A stretch of 64,000 nt of DNA from Methylobacter sp. (GCA_030653175.1 JAURZV010000082.1:1-64000); one strand, 5' to 3'; shown: positions 42,270-51,791, numbered from the stretch's first letter. Made by a program: numbers and translations. Notes: generated by a model not told the origin, from the sequence alone.

Positions 42270-42720
42270 TATTGGCCGATGGATTGACGCATATGGGTCA
42301 TTGCTTCTTCGGCATGCTTGGTGTCTACATCGGCATGGCCTTGTTTAGCATGATCTATAGCTTCTTTTAAATGCTTAGGAATGGAATCTAAATAACTTGA
42401 ACACGCGATAACTTGTAGGGGCGACCGGCGGGTCGCCCATTGCGCAACGGTATGGGTTATTTAATTTTCATTCCTTAACTGCATTTGTCATATGCACATG
42501 GGCTTCAGCATGTTCTTTTTCAGCTGCTTCGGCATGTTTTAAATTTTAAACCTTCTTCAGCATGTTTAAGCAGTTGGTCGGAATGACCATCTTGTCCATG
42601 AGCCGTAGCCATAGCCGAATGCTCCAGCGCTTGCGCCGTATGATGCTCGGTAGCGTTAGACTGTGAGCTTAAACCAAGAGCGAGGGCACCCATTAATACA
42701 GCAATAGGTTTTAATTTCAT
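42270..42720 (-). pseudogene. SmbP-like small metal-binding protein, frameshifted and split
   Basis: The start at 42720 gives a signal peptide (MKLKPIAVLMGALALGLSSQSNA) and His-rich repeats (EHSAMATAHGQDGHSDQLLKHAEEGLK). A one-base excess in an A run near 42540 shifts the frame; the correct frame continues HAEAAEKEHAEAHVHMTNAVKE. A 92-bp inverted-repeat element (42383-42474) then interrupts it. Beyond it the reading resumes as IPKHLKEAIDHAKQGHADV and ends MRQSIGQ. SmbP proteins are periplasmic, bind copper and other metals, and are known from nitrifiers. As sequenced the gene is broken; a truncated 66-residue product could still be made. Confidence 0.7.
42383..42474. mobile_element. 92-bp inverted-repeat element inside the smbP-like gene
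   Basis: The ends GGAATCTAAATAAC and GTTATTTAATTTTCATTCC are imperfect inverted copies. The centre has GTAGGGGCGACCGGCGGGTCGCCC. Similar in build to 41882-41980, 400 bases away, and its palindrome matches that at the folP 5' end. Confidence 0.55.
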
Positions 42721-42835
42721 GGGGATTTTTCTTAAATGATTAGTCAATATTGCATCACTGTAGCGCCTGTCGTCATGGAAGACGTTTCAGCGTCACGGTT
42801 GGCGTTAGTATAGCGCATTCCGGCTGTTGTGTGAG

Positions 42836-44119
42836 TTACGGCATGCTCACACTCCTTCCAAAATTGTTTAGAACAATTTTGCCGCCCGACATAACAAGAT
42901 CAGGATATTCCAGTATTTTTAAAGCATGAACAGGGTCGCCTTTCACCGCAATCATATCGGCCGGTGCGCCGGGTTGTAAGGTACCCAGCAGCGGTATATT
43001 TAAATATCGGCCTGCTTTCGATGTGGCAGTACGCAAGACATCAATCGGTTGCATGTTTGCCATGTGCATCATATAAATAAGCTCCTGCGCATCGATACCC
43101 CAAGGGATGTCCGGGTGCGCAATTTCAGCGCCGTATAAAAACTCAGCGCCCAGCGCGGCCAGGGTGTTGACATTGTGGGCAATACCCGGACATTTCGATA
43201 AGGTATCTATCGTAGTGACTATTTTTACATGCCGGGCCACGGCTTTTTTCAGCAACGGTTCGGGGATAACGTCACAAGGAACGTGCGCCCATTCATCAAT
43301 GCCTGCGCCAATGGCGATCTGTACGCCTTTTTCCTCTGCAATATGCGCCGTGACTTTACGGTCATGTTGATGCGCTTCATCGACAATCGCTTTGACAATA
43401 TTTTCCGGTAATAGCGGCCATGCCTGTTTTGAGTGGGCAGGTTTGTGATGGGGATTTTCATGCTCTGCAGCCGGTTGATTTTCATGACCATGTCCATGAC
43501 TGGAGACCCAGGGCGCACCCGCTTCACCGCCGGGTTCCAGTGCGACTTTAATCACCACTGCGCCCCCCTCTATAAGATTACGGACAGTTTCCCGCGCTTG
43601 TTCTTCTGTAGAAACAGGTGCGGCAATGTTGGTAATCCCCATGCCTGGAATAGGATAACCATCAGGCGCGGTAATAATCAGACCTGAAGTCAATACACGC
43701 AAGCTTCCGTCGCCACCGTAAGGCTTGTGTACGGGCCCGCCTACATCCCGAAGCGTGGTAATGCCATGCTTAAGAACAGTGTCAGCCGGAATCTTTTGAA
43801 ATGTTATATGCGCATGCAATTCGATAAAACCGGGCAGCAGGGTTGCATCATCGCCCAGATCAATGACTTTCGCATCACTGGACTTAAATGCTTCACGCGA
43901 ATCGATTTGCGCTACTTTCCCGTTTATCACCAATACCGACGTATTGGTTCTGATATTAGTGCCGTCGAAAACGCGTGCGGCATGCAGAAGAATTGGACTT
44001 TGCCCGGTTTCTTGAGCGACGACCAATGAAGAGGTAAAGACTGTCAGGACTGAAAATAAAAAGGGCCGGCTGCGATTGAGCAACCTGAAGAGCATTTTCA
44101 GTATTATGCGTTTTATCAT
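42836..44119 (-). CDS. Secreted metal-dependent amidohydrolase
   Basis: 427 residues. AAGGA precedes the ATG; a signal sequence ends near VVAQ. It matches the imidazolonepropionase-like/Xaa-Pro dipeptidase amidohydrolase family: GFIELHAHITF with the HxH metal site, VTAHIAEEKG, IDEWAHVP, and the ending IPLLGTLQPGAPADMIAVKGDP. A His-rich insert (SSHGHGHENQPAAEHENPHHKP) lies near residue 220, possibly for metal capture. The substrate is unknown. Divergent from the E1-rhodanese operon with an 820-base gap. Confidence 0.85.
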   Translation of the reverse strand: MIKRIILKMLFRLLNRSRPFLFSVLTVFTSSLVVAQETGQSPILLHAARVFDGTNIRTNTSVLVINGKVAQIDSREAFKSSDAKVIDLGDDATLLPGFIELHAHITFQKIPADTVLKHGITTLRDVGGPVHKPYGGDGSLRVLTSGLIITAPDGYPIPGMGITNIAAPVSTEEQARETVRNLIEGGAVVIKVALEPGGEAGAPWVSSHGHGHENQPAAEHENPHHKPAHSKQAWPLLPENIVKAIVDEAHQHDRKVTAHIAEEKGVQIAIGAGIDEWAHVPCDVIPEPLLKKAVARHVKIVTTIDTLSKCPGIAHNVNTLAALGAEFLYGAEIAHPDIPWGIDAQELIYMMHMANMQPIDVLRTATSKAGRYLNIPLLGTLQPGAPADMIAVKGDPVHALKILEYPDLVMSGGKIVLNNFGRSVSMP

Positions 44120-44942
44120 TTCACATCCTTTATCTATAGTTTTTTAAAATCGCGTTGGCGATTGAAGCGTATTGTTCTTTGAAGTCTGGCTCTAACACTA
44201 AGCAATATTTATGCCATTTTATGCTTCATCTGTATATTTCGTTTCTTTGTAAGTAAGTTATGGGAAAAGTTACCTTGTTTTTGTCAGTATAAGGTTGTCT
44301 TCACAATGTATGCTCGTCGTTAAGTGACCGTGAAATAAAAAAGTGTGGCATATGGCACATTCGTATAGGTGATATGCCCTATTCGTTAATAATGAATTCT
44401 CTAAAAGAGCGTCGGACTTTATTGCACAATCAATTAATAGTGAACGCCATTTAAATATTTGTAGAATTTATAATTACTTTTATTAACAATAATATGGCTA
44501 TTAATTAAGACAGGTATTTAGTCGTAAACGCGATGTATTGTTTTAGCAAACTTCCCGTCAGTCAAATTATTCATGCTAAGCAATTTTAATTAAAGTATGT
44601 CATATCACACACTTTACAATTAACAATCTATTGTTATAAATATAATAATTTTCAATAGCTTATGGATTTTTTTTCAAAAAATTAAAACATATCACCAGAA
44701 AATGGTGAAATAACATACGGTTTAGTCCAACAAAAATCATAATTGAATACCTAACTCGTCAATATTTCACAATAAAACAAATCTGGCGCACATGTTGCTT
44801 TATTTTAAAGAAACTATCATTTTTTCAGATATGAATATCTGTTTGTTTGATGTGTTTAGTAACGGATTCTTAATGAAACCGCCAGCTATCAATTCAGTAT
44901 ATGAACTGAATGAATTTTATGATTTAAACGTTGAGGTTTTAA
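44120..44942. promoter_or_regulatory. Long AT-rich intergenic region with three GTGATATG sites
   Basis: GTGATATG or its complement occurs at 44369-44376, 44601-44608 and 44688-44695. A related GTGGCATATGGCAC lies at 44344-44357. The same octamer occurs twice before the AraC-type regulator gene at 60273. ATTCAGTATATGAACTGAAT near 44890 is a further small palindrome close to the operon start. No gene is convincing here; the region probably holds promoters for the divergent amidohydrolase and the operon starting at 44943. Confidence 0.55.
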
Positions 44943-46115
44943 ATGCAATTATTACCATTAGTCCAGCCTGCAAAGGAGTTAAGTAAGGACGAAATTTCAC
45001 GCTATAGTCGCCATTTGCTGATTCCCGATGTTGGTCTGGAAGGACAAAAGCGTCTCAAGAACAGTAAAGTTTTAGTGATAGGCGCAGGCGGATTGGGGTC
45101 GCCGGCGCTTCTTTATCTCGCGGCGGCCGGGGTCGGGACATTGGGAATTATTGACTTCGATGTCGTTGACGAATCAAATCTACAAAGACAAATCATTCAT
45201 GGACAATCCGATGTCGGCAGACTTAAATCCGAGAGCGCAAAGGATTCGATCAACGAGTTAAACCCCTACGTTCATGTTCAGCTTCATAACGCACGCCTTG
45301 AAGCCGCCAATGCCATAGAGATAATTTCAGGCTACGACTTGATCGTGGATGGAACGGACAATTTCGCTACACGGTATCTTGTTAACGATGCCTGCGTCCT
45401 TGCAGGAAAGCCCTATGTTTGGGGATCCATCTTCCGGTTCGAAGGCCAGGCTTCTGTTTTCTGGGAAGATGCACCGGGAGGAGTCGGTCTGAATTATCGC
45501 GATTTGTACCCCGAACCACCGCCACCGGAAATGGCTCCTTCATGCGCGGAAGGCGGGGTGTTAGGCATACTCTGTGCTTCGATAGGCGCAATTATGGCGA
45601 CAGAGGCTGTCAAATTAATTACCGGTTTAGGCGAAACTTTGTTGGGTCGACTTGTGGTCTACGATGCTCTGGATATGACGTATCGATTCATACCCTTAAG
45701 GAGGGCGCCGGTAAGGGTTCCCATTACCGGCTTGGTCGATTATCAGGAGTTTTGCGGGCTAAAGAGACCTGCAGAAGACCATAAAACAAATGTTCCAGTA
45801 ATCAGCGCACTGGAACTTAAAAAAATGCAAGAAAGCGGTACTGATTTACAGTTAATCGATGTGCGCGGAATCGAGGAATGGAATATCGTCCGTATTGAAG
45901 GCGCTAGCCATATCCCCAAAAATATCATCATGTCCGAAGACGTTTTGTCCCGGCTTAATAAAGACGATTTCATTGTTCTTCAGTGCAAAATGGGTGCGCG
46001 TTCGAGAGATGTTCTTATTGAGATGCAAAAGCAAGGTTTTACCAACGTTAAAAGTTTGGACGGTGGAATTATAGCGTGGATCAGGGATGTGGATCCGTCA
46101 CTACCCGTTTATTAA
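44943..46115 (+). CDS. MoeZ-like E1 adenylyltransferase with C-terminal rhodanese
   Basis: 390 residues. The ThiF/MoeB domain has the nucleotide loop GAGGLGS (47-53), DESNLQRQIIHG, VDGTDNFATRYLVND, and catalytic-type Cys201 in PSCAEGGVLG. The rhodanese (about 275-390) has its active Cys348 in QCKMGARSRD, the MoeZ-type loop. It would adenylate the C-terminal glycine of the carrier encoded at 46733 and load sulfur onto it as a thiocarboxylate. TTGAGG precedes the ATG. First gene of the accessory operon. Confidence 0.92.
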   Translation: MQLLPLVQPAKELSKDEISRYSRHLLIPDVGLEGQKRLKNSKVLVIGAGGLGSPALLYLAAAGVGTLGIIDFDVVDESNLQRQIIHGQSDVGRLKSESAKDSINELNPYVHVQLHNARLEAANAIEIISGYDLIVDGTDNFATRYLVNDACVLAGKPYVWGSIFRFEGQASVFWEDAPGGVGLNYRDLYPEPPPPEMAPSCAEGGVLGILCASIGAIMATEAVKLITGLGETLLGRLVVYDALDMTYRFIPLRRAPVRVPITGLVDYQEFCGLKRPAEDHKTNVPVISALELKKMQESGTDLQLIDVRGIEEWNIVRIEGASHIPKNIIMSEDVLSRLNKDDFIVLQCKMGARSRDVLIEMQKQGFTNVKSLDGGIIAWIRDVDPSLPVY

Positions 46116-46191
46116 GCGGCTCGCCCCATCCGGCGGCACACTACTTATTGAATTCAAGATACTACCAACACACGGATACTGAGGGAATATT

Positions 46192-46644
46192 ATGCTAGTT
46201 ATACACTCCAAACTTGTTGAAGCAATGATTGCTCAATCACATAAAGATCACCCGATTGAAACCTGCGGTGTCATCGCCGGCCCTGAAGGGTCTAATATTC
46301 CGTTGCGTCTTATTCCCATGCGTAATGTGGCGCAGTCAAAGACGTTTTTTGAGTTCGACCCGCAACAGCAATTACAGGTCTGGAGAGAGATGGAGGCGCA
46401 GGGCGAAGAGCCTGTTGTTATCTACCACTCACATACCGGCTCACAGGCTTATCCGAGTCGCACCGATGTTGAAAATGCGTCAGAACCGGGAGCCCATTAT
46501 GTGATTATTCCAACAGACAATTTATATGATCGGGAAATTCGCAGTTTCCGCATTTTAGACGGGATGATTACCGAGGAGAGGGTCTGTACGGTAAGCGCTT
46601 ACCATAAATTACAAGCTGCTTTGGAACAATTAATAGAGGCTTGA
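46192..46644 (+). CDS. JAMM/MPN+ metalloprotease
   Basis: 150 residues with a complete JAMM site: Glu23 (PIETCGVIAG) and HSHTGSQAYPSRTD, giving H79-x-H81-x7-S89-x2-D92. Related enzymes are Mec, which frees cysteine from the CysO carrier, and QbsD, which trims the carrier QbsE. GAGGG precedes the ATG. Placed between E1 and carrier genes, it probably processes carrier adducts. Confidence 0.92.
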   Translation: MLVIHSKLVEAMIAQSHKDHPIETCGVIAGPEGSNIPLRLIPMRNVAQSKTFFEFDPQQQLQVWREMEAQGEEPVVIYHSHTGSQAYPSRTDVENASEPGAHYVIIPTDNLYDREIRSFRILDGMITEERVCTVSAYHKLQAALEQLIEA

Positions 46645-46732
46645 GTTTTGTATCGGACTTTAATTATTAGAGCAATAGCGAAACCCATCCTGCGAAACTC
46701 TTCAACACTATAAAACCCTGAAAGGAGTAAAC

Positions 46733-47005
46733 ATGCGAATCACCGTGAATATCCCAACCATATTAAGACCGCTCACTAACGATCAAAAACGTATTGAGAT
46801 AACCGCTTTAAATGTTCTTGAAGTCATAGATCAGATAGAGCAACAGTATCCCGGCGTTAAGGAGAAACTGATTACCGAAGGACAGGCACACCGTTTCGTT
46901 AATATATATGTCAACGATAATGACATTCGTTTTAGTGACGGTCTTTCAACAAGTCTGCAAGACGGCGACTCGATAACCATTCTACCCTCTGTTGCCGGTG
47001 GTTGA
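46733..47005 (+). CDS. Ubiquitin-like sulfur carrier (MoaD/ThiS/CysO type)
   Basis: 90 residues with the beta-grasp pattern: MRITVNIPTILRPLTND, a VLEVIDQIEQQYPGVKEKL helix, RFVNIYVNDNDIRF, and the ending DGDSITILPSVAGG. It ends directly in Gly-Gly, so no C-terminal trimming is needed before activation, as in CysO. The E1-rhodanese two genes upstream is its likely partner. AAGGAG precedes the start. Confidence 0.92.
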   Translation: MRITVNIPTILRPLTNDQKRIEITALNVLEVIDQIEQQYPGVKEKLITEGQAHRFVNIYVNDNDIRFSDGLSTSLQDGDSITILPSVAGG

Positions 47006-47035
47006 GTTCAACTTAACCGTACTCACTATTTAATA

Positions 47036-48928
47036 ATGCATATGAATCGTCCATTAACCGGCTGCATGATAACGGGGCCGTTGCAAAACCCGGCCTCTGA
47101 TTTTTCTGTTATAGCCTCTTCACTTCGCTATCAATCCAGCGCATTGGGTATGGTTTGTGAGACTGGCGAAAACTCCGGAAGCAATGCAGCGTTTTCTTTT
47201 GAATTTAAAACCCCTCATACCTCACCTGTCATCTGCGAAGTGACCCGATGGGACGACGCCTCCAGGCATACGCCTGTGACCGAAAATATCATTCAGGCAG
47301 CTTGTGGTCTAATGTCGGTGCATGGACGAGCTAGCGGTAAATCCCAGGCTTTGGGAGTAAATTACGTTTCTACCTTGACTGCGGCCCTGGCACTTCAGGG
47401 GGGCGTGGCTGCTTCGATTGGTCAACTGCGAGGCCTTTCTGTGTCGAACAGTAGCGTTTCGATGGCCGCCGCCGCCCTATTAAGCGTAGGACAGTATATA
47501 GCAGGGGCGACAGCTTTTGAGTCTCCCGAAACTCTATTGCCGGGTATTATCCCACAGCCGGCGTGTCCTCCCTTTGTTTCAGCGGATGGTGTTATCTTTG
47601 AACTGGAAACACTGGATGCAGGGCCTTGGCAAAAATTTTGGCTTGAGATAGGGGTAAGTTCACAAATCGCCGGTAAGGGTTGGACTGCTTTTTTACTACG
47701 CTATGCCAAAGCCATAGCCCCTATGCCTGCTGAATTAATCGCTGCGATAGCCAACCTCAGTTATTCACGTATTGTCGAGCTATGTGCCATTACCGGCATG
47801 GCGACTTGTCCAATACGCTCTATTGATGCCAGAGCCCAAGACGAAGACTGCAAACGGGTGTGGCTTCAAGGACCTTGGGAATTTGCTTTCGAACCTACTC
47901 TAAAAAGCACACCGGCCAGCGTTGCCGGCAATGATTTACCGTTAAGCGGACTCACCGTTATCGAGTCCTGTCGGCGGATTCAGGGCCCTCTTGCAGGACA
48001 TTTGCTTGCATTGTTGGGCGCGGACGTAATCAGGATAGAACCGCCGGGCGGCGATCCTTTGCGCGGTATGCCGCCAATGGCGGAGGGCTGTTCAGCACGA
48101 TTTGACGCGCTTAATCGACACAAAACTATTCGGGAAGTTGATATTAAATCTTCAGCCGGACAAGCGGAAATTAAAGAGCTTGTGGAACACGCCGATGTCT
48201 TTCTTCATAACTGGGCGCCCGGCAAAGCGGCGCCATTAAATCTAGACCATGAGCATTTGGCGGCAATTAATCCCGCCCTGATTTACGCCTACGCGGGTGG
48301 CTGGGCAACAGACGGCGGGGCACAGTCATCCAGGAACATCATGCCGGGTACGGATTTTATGACTCAAGCCTATTCCGGAGTCGCAAAAAAAATTGCCGGG
48401 GCTTCGGGTACGCAAGGCGGCTCGTTATTTACGGTATTGGATGTGCTGGGTGGCGCTGTTGCGGCACAAGGAATCACTATCGCACTGCTCAATCGATGTA
48501 TGAATAAAGTTGGCGGCAAAGTGACTTCATCGTTAATGAGTACAGCGACGCTGTTATGTTCGGATGATTTGCAAAAGCTCTATAAGCCGCAGAATACCGA
48601 TATAACTAATAAAAGCATTATTGATGCTGTCTACGCCACCAGACAGGGACATTGTGCGATTGAATGTTGTGACGTAAAAACGACGGAGCGATTGGCTAAA
48701 GCCCTTAATATCACTATCGGTATTGACGAAGAAGGCTTTCATCAGCATTTGAGCGACTTATTGCTATCAAGAACGGCAAATGAGTGGATTGAGGTCCTGG
48801 AACAAGCAGACGTTCCTTCAGCTGTGGTTGTTGAAGACCTCACTGACTTACAAACCATCCCACATCTACAACCGAGCTTAACTACCGGCTCTTATACCAA
48901 AGTTATTTCTCCTTGGAGGTTCAAATGA
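47036..48928 (+). CDS. Two-domain CaiB/BaiF-type CoA-transferase family protein
   Basis: 630 residues, about 1.6 times the usual length. The C-terminal part (about 300-630) is a standard family III CoA-transferase: LSGLTVIESCRRIQGPLAGHLLALLGADVIRIEPPGGDPLRG, then LNRHKTIREVDIKS, HNWAPGKAAPLNL, and GTDFMTQAYSG carrying the likely catalytic Asp. The N-terminal about 290 residues (ENIIQAACGLMSVHGRASGKSQALG) look like a degenerate second copy of part of the fold. It would move CoA between carboxylates. The next gene overlaps its stop by four bases. Confidence 0.8.
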   Translation: MHMNRPLTGCMITGPLQNPASDFSVIASSLRYQSSALGMVCETGENSGSNAAFSFEFKTPHTSPVICEVTRWDDASRHTPVTENIIQAACGLMSVHGRASGKSQALGVNYVSTLTAALALQGGVAASIGQLRGLSVSNSSVSMAAAALLSVGQYIAGATAFESPETLLPGIIPQPACPPFVSADGVIFELETLDAGPWQKFWLEIGVSSQIAGKGWTAFLLRYAKAIAPMPAELIAAIANLSYSRIVELCAITGMATCPIRSIDARAQDEDCKRVWLQGPWEFAFEPTLKSTPASVAGNDLPLSGLTVIESCRRIQGPLAGHLLALLGADVIRIEPPGGDPLRGMPPMAEGCSARFDALNRHKTIREVDIKSSAGQAEIKELVEHADVFLHNWAPGKAAPLNLDHEHLAAINPALIYAYAGGWATDGGAQSSRNIMPGTDFMTQAYSGVAKKIAGASGTQGGSLFTVLDVLGGAVAAQGITIALLNRCMNKVGGKVTSSLMSTATLLCSDDLQKLYKPQNTDITNKSIIDAVYATRQGHCAIECCDVKTTERLAKALNITIGIDEEGFHQHLSDLLLSRTANEWIEVLEQADVPSAVVVEDLTDLQTIPHLQPSLTTGSYTKVISPWRFK

Positions 48929-50589
48929 ATCATGCAGGTATCATAGATATAGTCCCCAGCGAAGTTCGTAACCAGTGGGTTGAAAATGGAACCTATCCAA
49001 ATCAATCCGTATACGAGTTGTTTTGTGAGCATGTACAACAGCATCCTGATAACCCGGCGGTTCTATCCCTTGACCAAACAGTCACTTACGCAGAGTTACT
49101 GGACAAGGTTCAGCGCTTCGCTACCAGCCTCAAAGAACTGGGGATTGTCCCTGGAGATGTTGTCGCCTATCAACTCACTAATAGTTGGCATAGCTGCGCA
49201 ATAGATCTTGCGGCTGCAGCGCTGGGTGCGATCGTGGCCCCTTTCCCGCCCGGACGCGGTCGTCTTGATATTGACTCGTTACTGAGAAGGTGTGATGCGC
49301 GCGTGATTATTGTCGAACGGGAACACGCCAACATCGATCTGTGCGAGCTCATTGAATCACTACGCCCCACTTTGCTGTCTCTGCGCGTTCTAATCGTTGA
49401 TGGAAAAGCCCGAGACGGCTGGCACACGCTGGATGACCTCTTTCAAGCCGCACCGATTGAGTCCGGCAAATTACCATCAGTCTGCCCCAACTCACCCGTT
49501 CGCTTCCTGATCTCGTCCGGAACAGAATCCGAGCCAAAATGGGTTGCCTACTCGCACAATGCACTGATTGGCGGGCGAGGTCGTTTTCTGCAACGAATAC
49601 ATTCTGATGGAAGCACTTTTAGAGGGCTGTATTTGATGCCGCTTGGCACAGCATTTGGTTCATCCGCGACATTTGGTATTTTATCCTGGCTAGGCGGATC
49701 CATTGTGATCTTGCGGCAATTCGATGTCGCAGCGGCCATTCAAGCTATTGCAGAGCTTAAGCCGACCTACATCTTTGGGGTACCCACCATGTTTCAACGC
49801 ATCGCTGCGGATTCGGCATTGTCGCAAATCGATAAGTCCAGTCTGATCGGTATCATTAGTGGAGGGGCGGAGATTGATGAAGCATCAATCCGCCGATGCA
49901 CCGAGGCATTCGAATGTGGTTTTATCAGTTTATACGGTTCGGCGGATGGTGTTAACTGTCATACGACACTTGACGACGATTTAGAAACCGTTCTCCATAA
50001 AGCGGGTCGACCTAATCCGGAAGTTTGTTCCATCAGAATAGTCGATGACGAAGGGCAAGAGGTGCGTCAAGGGGGCGTTGGAGAAATTACCGCCAGGGGG
50101 CCAATAAGTCCCATGCAATATGTTAACGCGCCGGACCTGGATGCTCTATACCGGGACAAAGAGGGTTGGGTGTACACCGGAGACCTGGGTCTTATTGATG
50201 CTGACGGGTATTTGGTGCTGTCCGGGCGCAAGAAAGACATTATTATTCGTGGCGGCGCCAATATTAGTCCTGTTCAAATCGAAAATGTCGCTATTTCCCA
50301 TCCCGATGTCGTCAGCGCGGCCTGCGTACCTGTTGCCGATCCGGATTTGGGGCATCGAGTTTGCCTCTGTTTAGTAATGCGTGAGGGTGTCGAACGCCTG
50401 TCGCTTTCCCTATTTGCCGGCTACTTGCGCGAACAGGGTTTAGAGACAAACAAGCTCCCGGAATATTTGCGCTACTATCGGCAATTACCTCTCAGTCCGG
50501 CTGGAAAGGTCGATAAAAAGCAGCTGACCGCGGAGATGGAGTTTATCCGGGTCGGGACTAAACCACGCTTTGCTGAAGGAGTTCATTAA
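48925..50589 (+). CDS. Acyl-adenylating AMP-ligase (acyl-CoA synthetase family)
   Basis: 554 residues from the ATG at 48925, six bases after TTGGAGG. ANL-family motifs: FLISSGTESEPKWVAYSHNA (phosphate loop), YTGDLGLIDADGYLVLSGRKKDIIIRGGANISP, and the C-terminal lysine in PLSPAGKVDKKQL. It activates a carboxylic acid as its adenylate, which could go to CoA or, as in thiocarboxylate siderophore loci, receive sulfur from the carrier protein. Overlaps both neighbours by one to four bases. Confidence 0.9.
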   Translation: MNHAGIIDIVPSEVRNQWVENGTYPNQSVYELFCEHVQQHPDNPAVLSLDQTVTYAELLDKVQRFATSLKELGIVPGDVVAYQLTNSWHSCAIDLAAAALGAIVAPFPPGRGRLDIDSLLRRCDARVIIVEREHANIDLCELIESLRPTLLSLRVLIVDGKARDGWHTLDDLFQAAPIESGKLPSVCPNSPVRFLISSGTESEPKWVAYSHNALIGGRGRFLQRIHSDGSTFRGLYLMPLGTAFGSSATFGILSWLGGSIVILRQFDVAAAIQAIAELKPTYIFGVPTMFQRIAADSALSQIDKSSLIGIISGGAEIDEASIRRCTEAFECGFISLYGSADGVNCHTTLDDDLETVLHKAGRPNPEVCSIRIVDDEGQEVRQGGVGEITARGPISPMQYVNAPDLDALYRDKEGWVYTGDLGLIDADGYLVLSGRKKDIIIRGGANISPVQIENVAISHPDVVSAACVPVADPDLGHRVCLCLVMREGVERLSLSLFAGYLREQGLETNKLPEYLRYYRQLPLSPAGKVDKKQLTAEMEFIRVGTKPRFAEGVH

Positions 50590-51791
50590 TGTTGGAAACG
50601 CATGGAAAATCTGCTCATACCGAATTAGCCGGATCACTTGCCAGTGAAGTGAAAAAATTTGTTGATGAAATAATCATTCCGAACGAACCACAGTTGGCTC
50701 AAGACGGGGATTCATCATCCGCGCTACAAGCAGAGCTGACCGAAAAAGCCCGAAGTGCCGGACTATGGGGTTTATTTTATCCACTTTCCCATGGTGGAAA
50801 AATAGCCTCTCTCGAAGACTACCTCATTGTAGCTGAACAGGAGGGGCGCACCGAATTTTCCCAGGCAATCTTTGGCAGCCACTCCGCGCTCGATGCACAC
50901 ATGTTGCTGAAATTCGGCAGCGATGAAGTGCGTAAAAACTTCCTGGAACCCATGGTGAAAGGCAAAGCCATCGCCAGTTATGGTATGACCGAGCCTGAAC
51001 ATGGCGGTTCGTTTCCCAGCTTAATCACCACATCAGCGCAGCTGGCTAACGGCAACTGGACTATCAACGGCAGAAAATGGTTTGTGTGTAACACGGATCG
51101 AGCAACTTTTGTTACCGTCCTGGCGCGTACTGCCGGGGAAAATGTGGCGATTCATAAAGCGCTTTCAATGATTATTGTGCCAACCAACGCAGAGGGCTTT
51201 AAAGTTGAACGACAGATTAGCATGATGGGGCGTTCGCTGGGTCAAGGCGAAATGTCTTTTACCAACGTGCAGGTGCCAGAACATAATATTTTAAGCTGTA
51301 GCGGCAGCGGTATAGCCTTAATGGGACAGCGGCTTAATATTGGACGGCTGCTGCGCTCGATGAACTGGGTAGGACTGGCGCAGCGATGTTTTGATTTAAT
51401 GGGCGCACGGATTAATTCCGAGCGCGGCCTGTCAGCCCGCTTGCCGGACAAACAGCTGGTACGTCAACACATGGTTAATACCTATCAAGCCATTACCAGT
51501 GCACGCGAATTAATTCGCGTAGCCGCACGGGGTGTCGATGCCCAACGTGCCAATGATGTTGAGATTAATGTTGCTAAAATGGCCGCCTCGCAAGCCTTAT
51601 GTATGGCCTCGGACGCTGCGATGCAACTATACGGCGCTGAAGGTATTAGTGATCTCACGCCACTATCGGGTATTTACCGGATAGCGCGCACGACACGTAT
51701 TCTCGATGGTTCGGACGAGTCGCTAACCAGTTCGGTTGGCCGAAAGCTCATCGATTGTTATAAAGACGGCGGCGTGTATCACTTTGATTGA
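50589..51791 (+). CDS. Acyl-CoA dehydrogenase family flavoenzyme
   Basis: 400 residues in the ACAD order: N-terminal helices, YGMTEPEHGGSFPSLITTSA and GNWTINGRKWFVCN (FAD/substrate strands), then the C-terminal helical domain with DAAMQLYGAEGISDLTPLSGIYRIARTTRILDGSDE. The position expected for the catalytic Glu is not obvious, so dehydrogenase or another flavin oxidation is open. Starts on the last base of the ligase stop (TAATG). Confidence 0.9.
   Translation: MLETHGKSAHTELAGSLASEVKKFVDEIIIPNEPQLAQDGDSSSALQAELTEKARSAGLWGLFYPLSHGGKIASLEDYLIVAEQEGRTEFSQAIFGSHSALDAHMLLKFGSDEVRKNFLEPMVKGKAIASYGMTEPEHGGSFPSLITTSAQLANGNWTINGRKWFVCNTDRATFVTVLARTAGENVAIHKALSMIIVPTNAEGFKVERQISMMGRSLGQGEMSFTNVQVPEHNILSCSGSGIALMGQRLNIGRLLRSMNWVGLAQRCFDLMGARINSERGLSARLPDKQLVRQHMVNTYQAITSARELIRVAARGVDAQRANDVEINVAKMAASQALCMASDAAMQLYGAEGISDLTPLSGIYRIARTTRILDGSDESLTSSVGRKLIDCYKDGGVYHFD

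Noticed and set aside
44792..44986. Short open frame of 64 codons before the E1-rhodanese gene, with a possible 37-residue peptide from an internal ATG
   Set aside because: It has no clear ribosome-binding site and no recognisable match, and it overlaps the operon's first gene in another frame. A leader peptide cannot be excluded but is not supported.
44943..47005. Bacterial ubiquitin-like antiviral (Bil-type) conjugation system
   Set aside because: No E2-like gene is present, the E1 carries a rhodanese typical of sulfur transfer, and the following genes are metabolic.
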